A DNA stretch of 21,747 nucleotides from CAYTAP01 sp964435775 (lineage in GTDB: Bacteria; Planctomycetota; Phycisphaerae; Tepidisphaerales; Tepidisphaeraceae): positions 1 through 21,747 of the forward strand of contig CAYTAP010000070.1 of assembly GCA_964435775.1 (NCBI GenBank), written 5' to 3'. The position numbers and the translations under genes are program-made. The first letter of the stretch is position 1, and every line of letters starts with the position of its first letter. The notes beneath the pieces were generated by a model. It ran no database searches. It saw nothing but the letters and a program-made list of their open reading frames with translations, and was not told the origin of the DNA. Below, piece after piece: positions 1 through 6,879 of the stretch.

Positions 1-506
1 AATGGAAAAGCACTGTGGAAACAGGGGTATAATGCTTAACCGAATGGTATTCGGGTCAGACATCGATTCATCGGTTGACTCGCCGATAGTGTCCTGTGGT
101 CCATCCCGACGAACGAACGTCATCGCGTATCATCTCAACAGCGGCTGGGGTCGTCGTCAATGAAAACAAATCTCTTGTGAATATTGTTTCGTCCGTGCGC
201 CATCAGGCGGTCCGCCGCCATCCACGCCCATCCGGCCATTCGCACGGGCGCCTATACGAATCCGGGGTGAAGCACGCGCCGGGTTGCACCGGAAGACAAG
301 ACTCCCTCCCCAACCCTCCCCCCTTCGGGTCTGACTTCGACGAGCTCAGTCGAGTCGAGCCTCAGGGTCGAAGACCGGAGTACCGGGAGAGGGGGTGGGA
401 TTTGCGGCCGCGCAAGTCGGTAGGGTCCGCACCCGTGCGGACCATTTCGCCGAGCCGGCGTCATCCGCCGAACGGTCCGCACGGGGTGCGGACCCTACAG
501 GACTGC
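1..506. other. Gene-free repeat-rich intergenic region
   Basis: I find no convincing protein gene here. The open frames that exist are low-complexity, Arg/Pro-rich and run through repeats. The stretch holds an isolated TATAAT at 28-33 with no good -35 box, a near-palindrome at 336-354 (TCGAC and GTCGA arms around GAGCTC) of the kind scattered in repeat-rich genomes, a pyrimidine-rich CCCTCCCC stretch around 305-322, the double-hairpin repeat at 420-498, and the start of the heptamer array at 503. It probably lies beyond the 3' end of the minus-strand operon that ends at 507. Confidence 0.6.
420..498. repeat. Double-hairpin intergenic repeat, copy 1
   Basis: A GTAGGGTCCGC... arm at 420-443 and its inverted copy at 474-498 are separated by 30 bp and differ by one extra G. 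Each arm is itself a hairpin: GGTCCGCA pairs with TGCGGACC around a loop of about 4 bases. The structure is therefore a pair of hairpins in opposite orientation, like a REP/BIME element. It lies just downstream of the minus-strand lipoprotein gene that stops at 507. Related copies are at 10515-10584 and 14079-14150. Confidence 0.85.
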
Positions 507-530
507 CTACTGCCTACTGCCTACTGCCTT
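503..530. repeat. Heptamer tandem array (CTGCCTA)4
   Basis: Four consecutive 7-bp units occupy 503-530: three exact CTGCCTA and a last CTGCCTT. The array overlaps the 3' end of the DUF3313-like gene, whose TAG stop (507-509 on the minus strand) and last residues are read from the repeat. The units resemble the CTGCCCA array at 17741-17768. Confidence 0.85.
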
Positions 531-1172
531 CCGACCGCTGTCGGTCGCGCGGGGGCTCAGGCACTTGGCCAGTTGATCGGCCGCTTCATGGATGGCGCAC
601 TTGGCGTGGTCTTGCGAGAAGTAATAGCCCAGGACATCGATCGGGCCTCCCACCTGTGACCAGACGACCGCCGCGATTTGATGGCCGTCGGGGGCGATCG
701 CCTCGGCCTCGATCGTCGCGCCGCCGTTGCTGATGGGGATGGCGATCAGGGTTGTGACGATGTTGAGCCAGACGATTGATTTCTCATCGTCGGTGATCGC
801 CGCGCGAATCCGCGCCGTGCGCGGGCCGGGCGAGCCGACGAAGCCGCGCACGGGGGAAAGCTTTTGATGAAGCTGATCGGCGAGCGTATCCAATAGCACG
901 CGCTGTTGATTCGGATCGGCGGCCACGTCTTTGGGCGCCGGCGATCGCCAGACGACCGGCTCCAGATAGAACGAATCGATCGCGCTCATCTGCTCCGACG
1001 TGGCGCGCGTCGCAGTGTATTGGGCGAACCACTCCTCGGTGGGTTGCGCGGTTGGATAATCCGACAAATACCCGCTGCGCGTGATCTGATGGCTGGCGCA
1101 CCCGCCGATGCCGCCGGCCATCAAAATAAATGTCAACGCATACATGGCGATGGTGCTCTGGTCTTTTGTCAT
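507..1172 (-). CDS. DUF3313-like outer-membrane lipoprotein
   Basis: A predicted secreted lipoprotein of unknown function. The N-terminus has a short charged region, a hydrophobic segment (about residues 8-21) and a lipobox ending GIGGC, with Cys25 as the likely lipidated residue. The following 'SGYLSDY' motif near residues 33-39 and the overall length (221 aa) fit the DUF3313 family, which I recognise by pattern only. Around residues 130-150 a segment has the look of the conserved core strands. The last residues come from the heptamer repeat array, so the C-terminal tail may be a recent extension. It starts 30 bp after the upstream kinase gene and is probably cotranscribed. A GGAGG lies 13 bases before the ATG, longer than ideal. 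The family call is moderate, the lipoprotein call stronger. Confidence 0.7.
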   Translation of the reverse strand: MTKDQSTIAMYALTFILMAGGIGGCASHQITRSGYLSDYPTAQPTEEWFAQYTATRATSEQMSAIDSFYLEPVVWRSPAPKDVAADPNQQRVLLDTLADQLHQKLSPVRGFVGSPGPRTARIRAAITDDEKSIVWLNIVTTLIAIPISNGGATIEAEAIAPDGHQIAAVVWSQVGGPIDVLGYYFSQDHAKCAIHEAADQLAKCLSPRATDSGRKAVGSRQ

Positions 1173-1202
1173 CGGCTGTGTTGATCCTCCATGAAGTGAA
1201 AA

Positions 1203-2018
1203 CTATTTGCTTCCTTCAGGCAAAAGCCGTCCCGAAGCGCGCAGCCGCGCGAATAATCGGCGACGAATATAAAAATAAGGCGCGAATACAGTGCGATGCA
1301 GCCGAATCAGCCCGCTGCGTCGCCGCGACGCCTCGAGTTCCGCGGCCGTCATTTCACCCGGCCGCATCCGTCGGCGATGCTTGAGCAGGTGATAGAGGTC
1401 CTCCCGCTGAAGATGCCGCAACCACCAACGGTTCAAAAAAAAGTCGCCCAACTCATCCAGCGTCCACGAGATTTGAAAATCGATCAAGTGCGGCCGCCCA
1501 TCGGTCCCAACCAGGATATTTTGCGGCTTGTTCGTATCGACGTACGCCATGCCACGGCGGTGCAACTCTTCAAACAGTCCTTCAAGCTGTTTGAAAAATC
1601 CATCGGCCACCGGATGCTCCTTCGACAGCGGATGCCCCTCAACATACGCGTGAACAAATCCCGTTTGCCCCACAGTCCCCAAGAGCGCCGGCACGTGGGG
1701 AAGCTCCGCCAGCCGGGCGTAAAAGCGCTTCTCCCGCCGGCACAGCCAACGCCCCAGCCACTTCAGCGACACCCCGAGAAAATCCGCCGTGCGCGACATC
1801 TTCAACACCGCGCGATTGCCGCTCGTTGAAGTATAAAGCGCCGTGGCCGCGAAAAAGTCATGCTTGAAGGTCCTCGTATGATGATAGGCTTCGCCATTGA
1901 TCGTGAAGCGCGCCGGAGGCTCATGCCTCCCCAACGCGCGCATGGCATATGCCAGACCGCCCGGCCGAACGGCGCTGCGATGCTGTGACAAAGATGCAAA
2001 CGAGGCCATCCCCCTCAC
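1203..2018 (-). CDS. Protein-kinase-like / LPS sugar kinase family protein
   Basis: A 271-residue kinase-fold protein. The visible core is a strand with Lys73 (AVLKM) as the candidate ATP-binding lysine, a hinge-like 'VHAYVEG' (122-128), a catalytic loop with Asp161 and Asn167 (AYVDTNKPQNILV), and a metal-binding Asp180 in LIDF. The HxD histidine is replaced by Val, as happens in Kdo/heptose kinase and RIO-like families. A basic Arg-rich C-terminus follows. Its position directly downstream of lpxK suggests a role in phosphorylating an envelope sugar or lipid, but the substrate cannot be read from sequence. The start is either GTG at 2018 or ATG at 2009; neither has an ideal ribosome site. It precedes the DUF3313-like lipoprotein by 30 bp. 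Confidence 0.75.
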   Translation of the reverse strand: MRGMASFASLSQHRSAVRPGGLAYAMRALGRHEPPARFTINGEAYHHTRTFKHDFFAATALYTSTSGNRAVLKMSRTADFLGVSLKWLGRWLCRREKRFYARLAELPHVPALLGTVGQTGFVHAYVEGHPLSKEHPVADGFFKQLEGLFEELHRRGMAYVDTNKPQNILVGTDGRPHLIDFQISWTLDELGDFFLNRWWLRHLQREDLYHLLKHRRRMRPGEMTAAELEASRRRSGLIRLHRTVFAPYFYIRRRLFARLRASGRLLPEGSK

Positions 2019-2117
2019 TGTATCCGCAAAGACTTCCGCCTGCCCATGCGGATTTCATCGCGTTCGCGCCGCCGGGAGTGGTCAAGTTTTGCGTCAGACA
2101 TGCACGGATGGAGGGCG

Positions 2118-2208
2118 GGGCAAACGCCTACGCATCGCAAATGCGTTTGCCCTGGGATGGAGGGCGTCGCTCCCGCGACGCCGTGGCGTTGCGGGAGCAA
2201 CGCCCTCC
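2118..2208. repeat. Intergenic hairpin cluster between kinase and lpxK
   Basis: Two inverted repeats lie side by side in the 230-bp gap. The first has arms GGGCAAACGC (2118-2127) and GCGTTTGCCC (2143-2152). The second has 18-bp arms at 2159-2176 and 2191-2208 with one mismatch. Each arm of the second is also a local hairpin: GCGTCGC-TCCC-GCGACGC, and GGCGTTGC-GGGA-GCAACGCC with a GNRA-type loop. The double-hairpin design is the same as in the GTAGGGTCCG elements, but the sequence family differs. GGATGGAGGGCG occurs twice (around 2107 and 2156). Confidence 0.8.
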
Positions 2209-2248
2209 AATGTCCGCGCGGCGCAGCATGCGAGATCACAAGGATTGG

Positions 2249-3370
2249 CTACGCCCGCGCCTGCTGCGTGCCAAAAACTGCCCGCTGGAGTTGCGCGAGC
2301 AGCCGGGCTTCATCCCCATCGGCGAATTGCAGTTTCAGATCCAGCCGCCAGATCGGAAGTTGTTCTGCTGATGGGATGGAGACAAGGAGGCGCGACACTT
2401 TCGTCCAGTCTTTGTGCGTCGTGACCACCGCCGCCGCCCCGGCGTCGCGGGCGGCACGGGAAACACTCTTGAGGTCATCGCCTGTGAATGCGTGATGATC
2501 GTCAAACCACTGGTGCCCGACATACGAAGCGCCCCACGCCGAGAGCTGATCGTGCAGCAGGTCCGGCCGACCGATGCCGCTGAACGCGAAGAAACGATGT
2601 GTGCGCAGCGTCTCAATGGGGAGAAGGTCATCTTCGCCGTCGCCCGTCCGCAGTGCGGCATGCGCATGGCTCGATTGGTAAATCAACGCGGGATCGACGT
2701 ATCGCGCAAGCAGGATGCGAAGCCGCGCAATCGCCTGAGCCGGCGTTGCATCGCATCGCGTCAGCAGCACCGCACTTGCACGATTCACCCCGCGCACCGG
2801 TTCGCGCAAAAGCCCACGCGGATGCACATGCCCGAAACCAAATGGATTGGAGGCGTCGATCAACACCAGATCAAAATCACGCTTTGCCCGCCGGTGTTGA
2901 AAGGCGTCGTCAAGGAGAATCACGTCGATTCCTGGATGCGCGTCGATCACCGCCGCCGCCGCCGCGATCCGGCTTGGGTTGGTCTCGATGGGAACGGGGC
3001 CGGCACCGTCATGCGCGTTTAACTGCGCATCCAGCATCATCGCTTCGTCGCTTCCCATCCCCGCCTGCTCCCGATATCCGCGAAGGAGGATCGCCGGATG
3101 ATGTCCCGCTTGGCGCAGCGCATCGGCCAGCCACCGCACCACCGGCGTTTTGCCCGTGCCGCCGGTGGTCAGGTTGCCCACACTGATGGTGGGGCGGCCA
3201 AGATCATGCGAGCGAAAGATGCCCCGCTCATAAAACGCATTCCTCAGCGTCATCGCCCCGGCATAGAAGGGTTCGGCACACCGCAGCGCGCCGCGCAGGG
3301 CGCCGGCCGCCATCGACCTCTCCCGCCCGCTGATGACATCCAGCGCGAATTGTTCACCCGTACGCTTCAT
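2249..3370 (-). CDS. lpxK: Tetraacyldisaccharide 4'-kinase LpxK
   Basis: LpxK phosphorylates the 4' position of the tetraacyldisaccharide-1-phosphate precursor to make lipid IVA at the inner face of the inner membrane. Recognised from the family's P-loop GNLTTGGTGKT (65-75), the following 'PVVRWLADAL', the LLRGYR segment near 95-100, and LLDDAFQHR (152-160), which carries the conserved catalytic Asp pair. A THKDW motif occurs near the C-terminus, where the family has its EKD motif. The frame is open up to 3634, but that extension overlaps the end of gluQRS and is not family-like. The ATG at 3370 gives 373 aa and begins 10 bp after the gluQRS stop, consistent with one transcript. Presence of lpxK implies a lipid A-containing outer membrane. 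Confidence 0.93.
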   Translation of the reverse strand: MKRTGEQFALDVISGRERSMAAGALRGALRCAEPFYAGAMTLRNAFYERGIFRSHDLGRPTISVGNLTTGGTGKTPVVRWLADALRQAGHHPAILLRGYREQAGMGSDEAMMLDAQLNAHDGAGPVPIETNPSRIAAAAAVIDAHPGIDVILLDDAFQHRRAKRDFDLVLIDASNPFGFGHVHPRGLLREPVRGVNRASAVLLTRCDATPAQAIARLRILLARYVDPALIYQSSHAHAALRTGDGEDDLLPIETLRTHRFFAFSGIGRPDLLHDQLSAWGASYVGHQWFDDHHAFTGDDLKSVSRAARDAGAAAVVTTHKDWTKVSRLLVSIPSAEQLPIWRLDLKLQFADGDEARLLAQLQRAVFGTQQARA

Positions 3371-3380
3371 ACGTTGAAGT

Positions 3381-4331
3381 TCACGGCAACCGTCCGTCGA
3401 AGACAATCGCCTGGCGTGGCATGGCGTCAAGGCGGAAACGATCCACCAGATCGGCCGCCTTTTCAATTCCCCGCAAGTCCCGAGCGCCGCACCATGTCGC
3501 CAACAGGCGAAGGATGCGCCCCGGCGCAATCCCCTGAGCTCGATAAGTGGATAATCGCGTGTCCCCATGCCGTTTGGCAAGCCGCCGCCCGTCCACCCCG
3601 ACGACCAGCGGTAAATGGCAATACGTCGGTGCATGGGATGACAGGCCGAGCGCTTCGTAGAGCATCATTTGTCGCGGTGTTGAATCGAGCAGATCGTCCC
3701 CGCGCACGACATGCGTAATCCCCATCGCCGCGTCATCGACGACCACCGCCAGTTGATACGCCGCCGTCTGGTCGGACTTGGCGACGACGAAATCACCCAG
3801 CTCCCGCTCGGAGTTGAATGACACCTCGCCGCGAAACTCATCATGAAACGAGATGACGCCCGGCGGCACGCGAAAGCGAATCGCCGGTTCACGCCCAGCG
3901 GCGATTCTCGCCTCGGCCACCGAGCCGAACCGCCCGCGACACACGCCCGGATACACCGCCGCGCCATCCTCGGCATGCGGCGCGCTGGCGGCGGTTTCCA
4001 CTTCCCGCCGGGTGCAGATGCATGGATACGCATCCCCTTGCCGCATCAATTGCCCGATGGCGATGGCATACGGACCGCGCCGCGACGATTGATGAATCGG
4101 CCCCTCGTCCCAGTCAATCCCCAGCCAGCGCAGGTCATCCATCGCCTGTTGGTCCGCATGCTTTTTGACGCGCGGGCCATCCAGGTCCTCGATCCGCAAC
4201 ACGATCCGCCAGCCCCGTTGCCTGGCCAGCAGCCAGTTGACGAGAAATGTCCGGGCGTTCCCCAGATGCAGCGCCCCCGTTGGCGACGGCGCCAATCGCG
4301 TCACCGGCGGATTGGATGATCCGTGCTGCAT
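3381..4331 (-). CDS. gluQ: Glutamyl-Q tRNA(Asp) synthetase
   Basis: GluQRS activates glutamate and attaches it to queuosine-34 of tRNA-Asp. It is a GluRS catalytic domain without the anticodon-binding half, and the 316-aa length fits. Visible signatures are APSPTGALHLGN (15-25, HIGH-type), RIEDLDGPR (46-54), the zinc site C104-x-C106 with Y127 and C131 (YPGVCRGR), VVRGDDLLDSTPRQ, and LAKRHG (251-256) in place of KMSKS. The lack of a discriminating GluRS C-terminal domain rules out a standard glutamyl-tRNA synthetase. It sits directly upstream of lpxK and 76 bp downstream of a lipoprotein gene. No functional link to lipid A is evident, so the coupling is probably just a shared operon. There is no obvious Shine-Dalgarno before the ATG. 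Confidence 0.93.
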   Translation of the reverse strand: MQHGSSNPPVTRLAPSPTGALHLGNARTFLVNWLLARQRGWRIVLRIEDLDGPRVKKHADQQAMDDLRWLGIDWDEGPIHQSSRRGPYAIAIGQLMRQGDAYPCICTRREVETAASAPHAEDGAAVYPGVCRGRFGSVAEARIAAGREPAIRFRVPPGVISFHDEFRGEVSFNSERELGDFVVAKSDQTAAYQLAVVVDDAAMGITHVVRGDDLLDSTPRQMMLYEALGLSSHAPTYCHLPLVVGVDGRRLAKRHGDTRLSTYRAQGIAPGRILRLLATWCGARDLRGIEKAADLVDRFRLDAMPRQAIVFDGRLP

Positions 4332-4407
4332 GGTTCGAGGGTTGCTGGATCGTTGGGTGTGCGTCCGTCAATGGCGATCGGTCTGCCGGGGATGCAAAGT
4401 TGGCTCA

Positions 4408-5142
4408 TCACGGCCTGGTGGCCGGCGTCCCGTCAAGCTCCAGCGTATTCAGGATTCCCTTCAAAAAATCCCGCGAGTCTTCATGCTCAACCGTATTGAG
4501 ATCCAGGAAGTTGAGTTCATACGCATTGAAACTGTCGCCGGCCGGCACAAACAGCGTGATCGTCCAATGATACAAGGGCGGCAGGGTGATCGGGTTCCCC
4601 TTTTCATCCAGGTGCAGCATCGTGCTCGGCGGCGAGACACTCTGCTTTTCAAAAACCCTCGCCGCACCAAGCTCGCGCACCGACACATGCTTCACCCGTT
4701 CCGGATGATCCTTCTGTTCCTTCAACGCCCCCGCCTTCAACAACCCGATCCGCTCCTCCATGCCGACTCCCTTGGCCGCGTCTTCGGTCCAACGCGTCTC
4801 CTTACGGGACAACTGGATGTGAACCTCCTCCCCGGTTGGCAGCGGCCCTTGAAGGAAAACCACGCCCGATCCCGGCATCTGTCGAACCCCCCAGCCCGGC
4901 GGCGCCATCAAACTCGCGGGCAGCGGGGACAGTTGAACCCGATGTCGCGCCCCGTGAAGCAGTTCCTGTGTGGTCGGAGCCGCCGGTTTTTCCACATCCG
5001 CCTTGCGCTCCGCATTTGTTGTCGCGGGAGGCGCCTCGGAATGACGCGGCTTGTCATCACACCCCCCAACCACAAGCGCACCACCCACCATGACCATCGC
5101 GGCAAAAACAATCGTGTGTCCACGCATGAACGACGACACCAT
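4408..5142 (-). CDS. Hypothetical lipoprotein
   Basis: I do not recognise a family. The 244-aa product begins with a signal sequence (hydrophobic 10-24) and a lipobox VVGGC, so Cys28 is the likely lipidated residue. A Pro/Ala/Glu-rich linker follows to about residue 60. The rest is a mixed alpha/beta domain with 'PPGWGVRQMPGSG' (about 81-93) and regular alternating strands near the end (YHWTITLFVPAG). This resembles small periplasmic substrate-free domains made of predicted beta strands, but no catalytic motif is seen. The start is the ATG at 5142, with GAGG four bases upstream. An internal ATG at 5127 would also leave a good signal peptide. It heads the minus-strand block that continues with gluQRS and lpxK. 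Confidence 0.75.
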   Translation of the reverse strand: MVSSFMRGHTIVFAAMVMVGGALVVGGCDDKPRHSEAPPATTNAERKADVEKPAAPTTQELLHGARHRVQLSPLPASLMAPPGWGVRQMPGSGVVFLQGPLPTGEEVHIQLSRKETRWTEDAAKGVGMEERIGLLKAGALKEQKDHPERVKHVSVRELGAARVFEKQSVSPPSTMLHLDEKGNPITLPPLYHWTITLFVPAGDSFNAYELNFLDLNTVEHEDSRDFLKGILNTLELDGTPATRP

Positions 5143-5355
5143 GAAGCCTCGCTTCCCTGTTGATGAGCTTCAAGCTCGCAACGCGCCGGTGCGCGGACGC
5201 CTGTTGCCCAAGTCGGCCAGTCCTGTTGATGGTCGGCATTGTTTCAAGGCCCGCCACAGTTTGCAATCCGCCGGCCAGCATCGCCCAACAATGCCGACGC
5301 GATCGTCGATCCCCATCCACCAGGCGGCTCGTGTGAAAATCCATGCCGCAATGGC

Positions 5356-5384
5356 CTGCAATTTTACGAGAGACTTGCTATCAT
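5356..5384 (+). promoter_or_regulatory. Candidate promoter for the winged-helix gene
   Basis: TATCAT at 5379-5384 is preceded by TGC, giving an extended -10 form. A weak -35 (CTGCAA, 5356-5361) lies 17 bp upstream. It is 39 bases before the chosen start of the coiled-coil/winged-helix gene, in the 280-bp divergent gap. Prediction by eye only. Confidence 0.35.
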
Positions 5385-5422
5385 TGGCCCTGAGGATGGA
5401 AGGGATCGGAGGAAAAGCGAGC

Positions 5423-5839
5423 ATGTCACGGCCTCGATTGGGCAGCAACCTCAGCATCACTGAACTGGAGGCGATTCTCGAAAGTCGCCGCAAGGAGTTG
5501 CACAATCTCCATAAAGAGCATGCGCGCCTTGAAAAACTCCTCGAGGATGTCAACCACAAGATCCGCGAACTCGAAGGCGCCGATGCCGCTCCTGCCGCCG
5601 GGCAATCCAATGGCGCTCGGCCTCAAAACGCCAAGAGCCTCATCGAAATGATGGAACAGGTCCTTCTGGCGGCCGGCGGGCCGATGAAAGTCGCGGATGT
5701 CGCTCAGAAAGTGATCGCCGCCGGGTACAAAACCAACAGCGCCAATTTTCGTGGAATCGTCAACCAGGCGCTCATTCGGGATAAACAATTCATCTGCACC
5801 GCGCGCGGCTGGTACAATCTCAAGGCCAAAGGAAATTAA
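5423..5839 (+). CDS. Coiled-coil plus winged-helix (HARE-HTH-like) protein
   Basis: A 138-aa protein with two parts. Residues about 11-50 are a charged heptad-rich helix predicted to form a coiled coil. After an Ala/Gly linker, residues about 73-135 match the HARE-HTH pattern: 'SLIEMMEQVLLAAGGPMKVADVAQKV' style helix-turn-helix, then 'GYKT', 'NFRGIVNQAL' and a final beta wing 'RGWYNLK'. Such domains bind DNA or chromatin-related targets, and small versions are common in planctomycetes; the target here is unknown. The start at ATG 5423 has GGAGG 10 bases upstream (5408-5412). An in-frame ATG at 5396 would put that site inside the gene, so I reject it. The sulfur cluster begins 68 bp downstream with its own promoter-like sequence. 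Confidence 0.8.
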   Translation: MSRPRLGSNLSITELEAILESRRKELHNLHKEHARLEKLLEDVNHKIRELEGADAAPAAGQSNGARPQNAKSLIEMMEQVLLAAGGPMKVADVAQKVIAAGYKTNSANFRGIVNQALIRDKQFICTARGWYNLKAKGN

Positions 5840-5867
5840 GATATTGATTGTGGACAAATGTGTGCGT

Positions 5868-5896
5868 TTGACATATTATCTACTTTCCTGTAGCAA
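5868..5896 (+). promoter_or_regulatory. Candidate promoter and operator of the sulfur cluster
   Basis: A consensus TTGACA (5868-5873) is followed after 17 bp by TAGCAA (5891-5896), a weak -10. The stretch is AT-rich against a GC-rich background. A small inverted repeat CTAC-N6-GTAG (5880-5893) sits between the boxes and overlaps the -10, where a repressor would act. It lies just before the CysM-like gene. Rrf2-family sulfur regulators bind AT-rich sites in such positions in other bacteria, but assignment to any regulator is inference. Confidence 0.45.
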
Positions 5897-5907
5897 TAGT
5901 AGGAATT

Positions 5908-6879
5908 GTGGTGACGGCAATAGAGCCTATCATATCCGCGGTGTTACCCACGCAGGGAAAATCCGCGCTGGAATTGATCGGAAACACCCCGCTTTTATCG
6001 TTTAAGCGTGTCACACACGCTGTCGCGCCTGTGCAGGTCGTCGCCAAAGCCGAGTGGTACAACCCCGGCGGAAGCGTCAAGGATCGTGCGGCCTTGAACA
6101 TGATTCTTGACGGCGAACGTCGGGGGCTGCTGACGCGATCCAAAACGATCATCGACGCCACCAGCGGCAACACCGGGATCGCCTACGCGATGATCGCGGC
6201 CGAACGCGGGTATCACCTCGTGCTGACGCTTCCCAAAAATGCCAGCCCCGAGCGCAAGCAATGCCTCCGCGCCTACGGGGCGGAGCTGATCCTGACCGAC
6301 CCCGGCGAAGGAACCGATGGCGCGCAGCGCGTCGCCAGGCAGATGGTTGAGGACAACCCCGGCCGATACTTTTACCCCGATCAATACAACAACGACGCCA
6401 ACTGGCGTGCTCATTACCTCGGCACCGCCAATGAAATCTGGCGCCAAACCAACGGACGGATCACGCATTTTGTCACGGGACTCGGCACGAGCGGAACGTT
6501 CATGGGCGTGACTCGCCGACTGAAGGAACTGAACCCCGACATTCAGTGCATCAGCATGCAGCCGGACGGGCCATTGCACGGCTTGGAAGGGCTTAAGCAC
6601 ATGCCCACCGCGCTCGTGCCCGGCATCTACGATCCGAGCCTCGCCGATGACACCATTGCCGTGGCCACCGAAGATGCCCATCGAATGGTCGTCCGCCTGG
6701 CGCGGCAGGAAGGTCTGCTGGTCGGCGTTTCCTCCGGCGCCAACATGGTCGCCGCCTTGAAGGTGGCCAGCGAGTTGAAGGATGGCGTGGTGGCGACGAT
6801 TTTCTGCGACTCAGCCGCCAAATACCTCTCGGAAAGTTTCTGGGATGAAATTGCCAGCGAAGGGGAGAATTGGCCGTGA
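5908..6879 (+). CDS. cysM: Cysteine synthase family protein (CysM-like)
   Basis: A PLP-dependent beta-replacement enzyme that forms cysteine from an activated serine. Seen: IGNTPLL (24-30), the PLP lysine K58 in NPGGSVKDRA, the cofactor-phosphate/asparagine loop TSGNTG (85-90), GLGTSGT (190-196) and VGVSSGAN (271-278). A GLKHM segment (227-231) and VPGIYDPSL follow, typical of a CysM-like subgroup. The next gene encodes a Mec-like JAMM peptidase and overlaps by 4 bp, so the acceptor may be a protein thiocarboxylate rather than free sulfide, with O-phosphoserine as possible substrate; this is inferred. GTG 5908 and GTG 5911 are both possible starts; AGGA at 5901 favours 5911. A strong -35-like box lies upstream. 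The symbol cysM is by similarity; O-acetylserine use cannot be excluded. Confidence 0.9.
   Translation: MVTAIEPIISAVLPTQGKSALELIGNTPLLSFKRVTHAVAPVQVVAKAEWYNPGGSVKDRAALNMILDGERRGLLTRSKTIIDATSGNTGIAYAMIAAERGYHLVLTLPKNASPERKQCLRAYGAELILTDPGEGTDGAQRVARQMVEDNPGRYFYPDQYNNDANWRAHYLGTANEIWRQTNGRITHFVTGLGTSGTFMGVTRRLKELNPDIQCISMQPDGPLHGLEGLKHMPTALVPGIYDPSLADDTIAVATEDAHRMVVRLARQEGLLVGVSSGANMVAALKVASELKDGVVATIFCDSAAKYLSESFWDEIASEGENWP

Noticed and set aside
503..530. CRISPR-like array
   Set aside because: The units are 7 bp and contiguous, with no spacers and no cas genes.
96..659. 187-codon plus-strand frame at the left end
   Set aside because: Runs through the repeats at 336-354, 420-498 and 503-530 and overlaps the lipoprotein gene; no family match.
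3371..3634. Upstream extension of lpxK to 461 codons
   Set aside because: The extension lies inside gluQRS on the same strand and lacks LpxK features; the ATG at 3370 gives the usual protein length.
4165..5163. 332-codon plus-strand frame opposite gluQRS and the lipoprotein
   Set aside because: Mirror of two better supported genes, Arg/Pro/His-rich.
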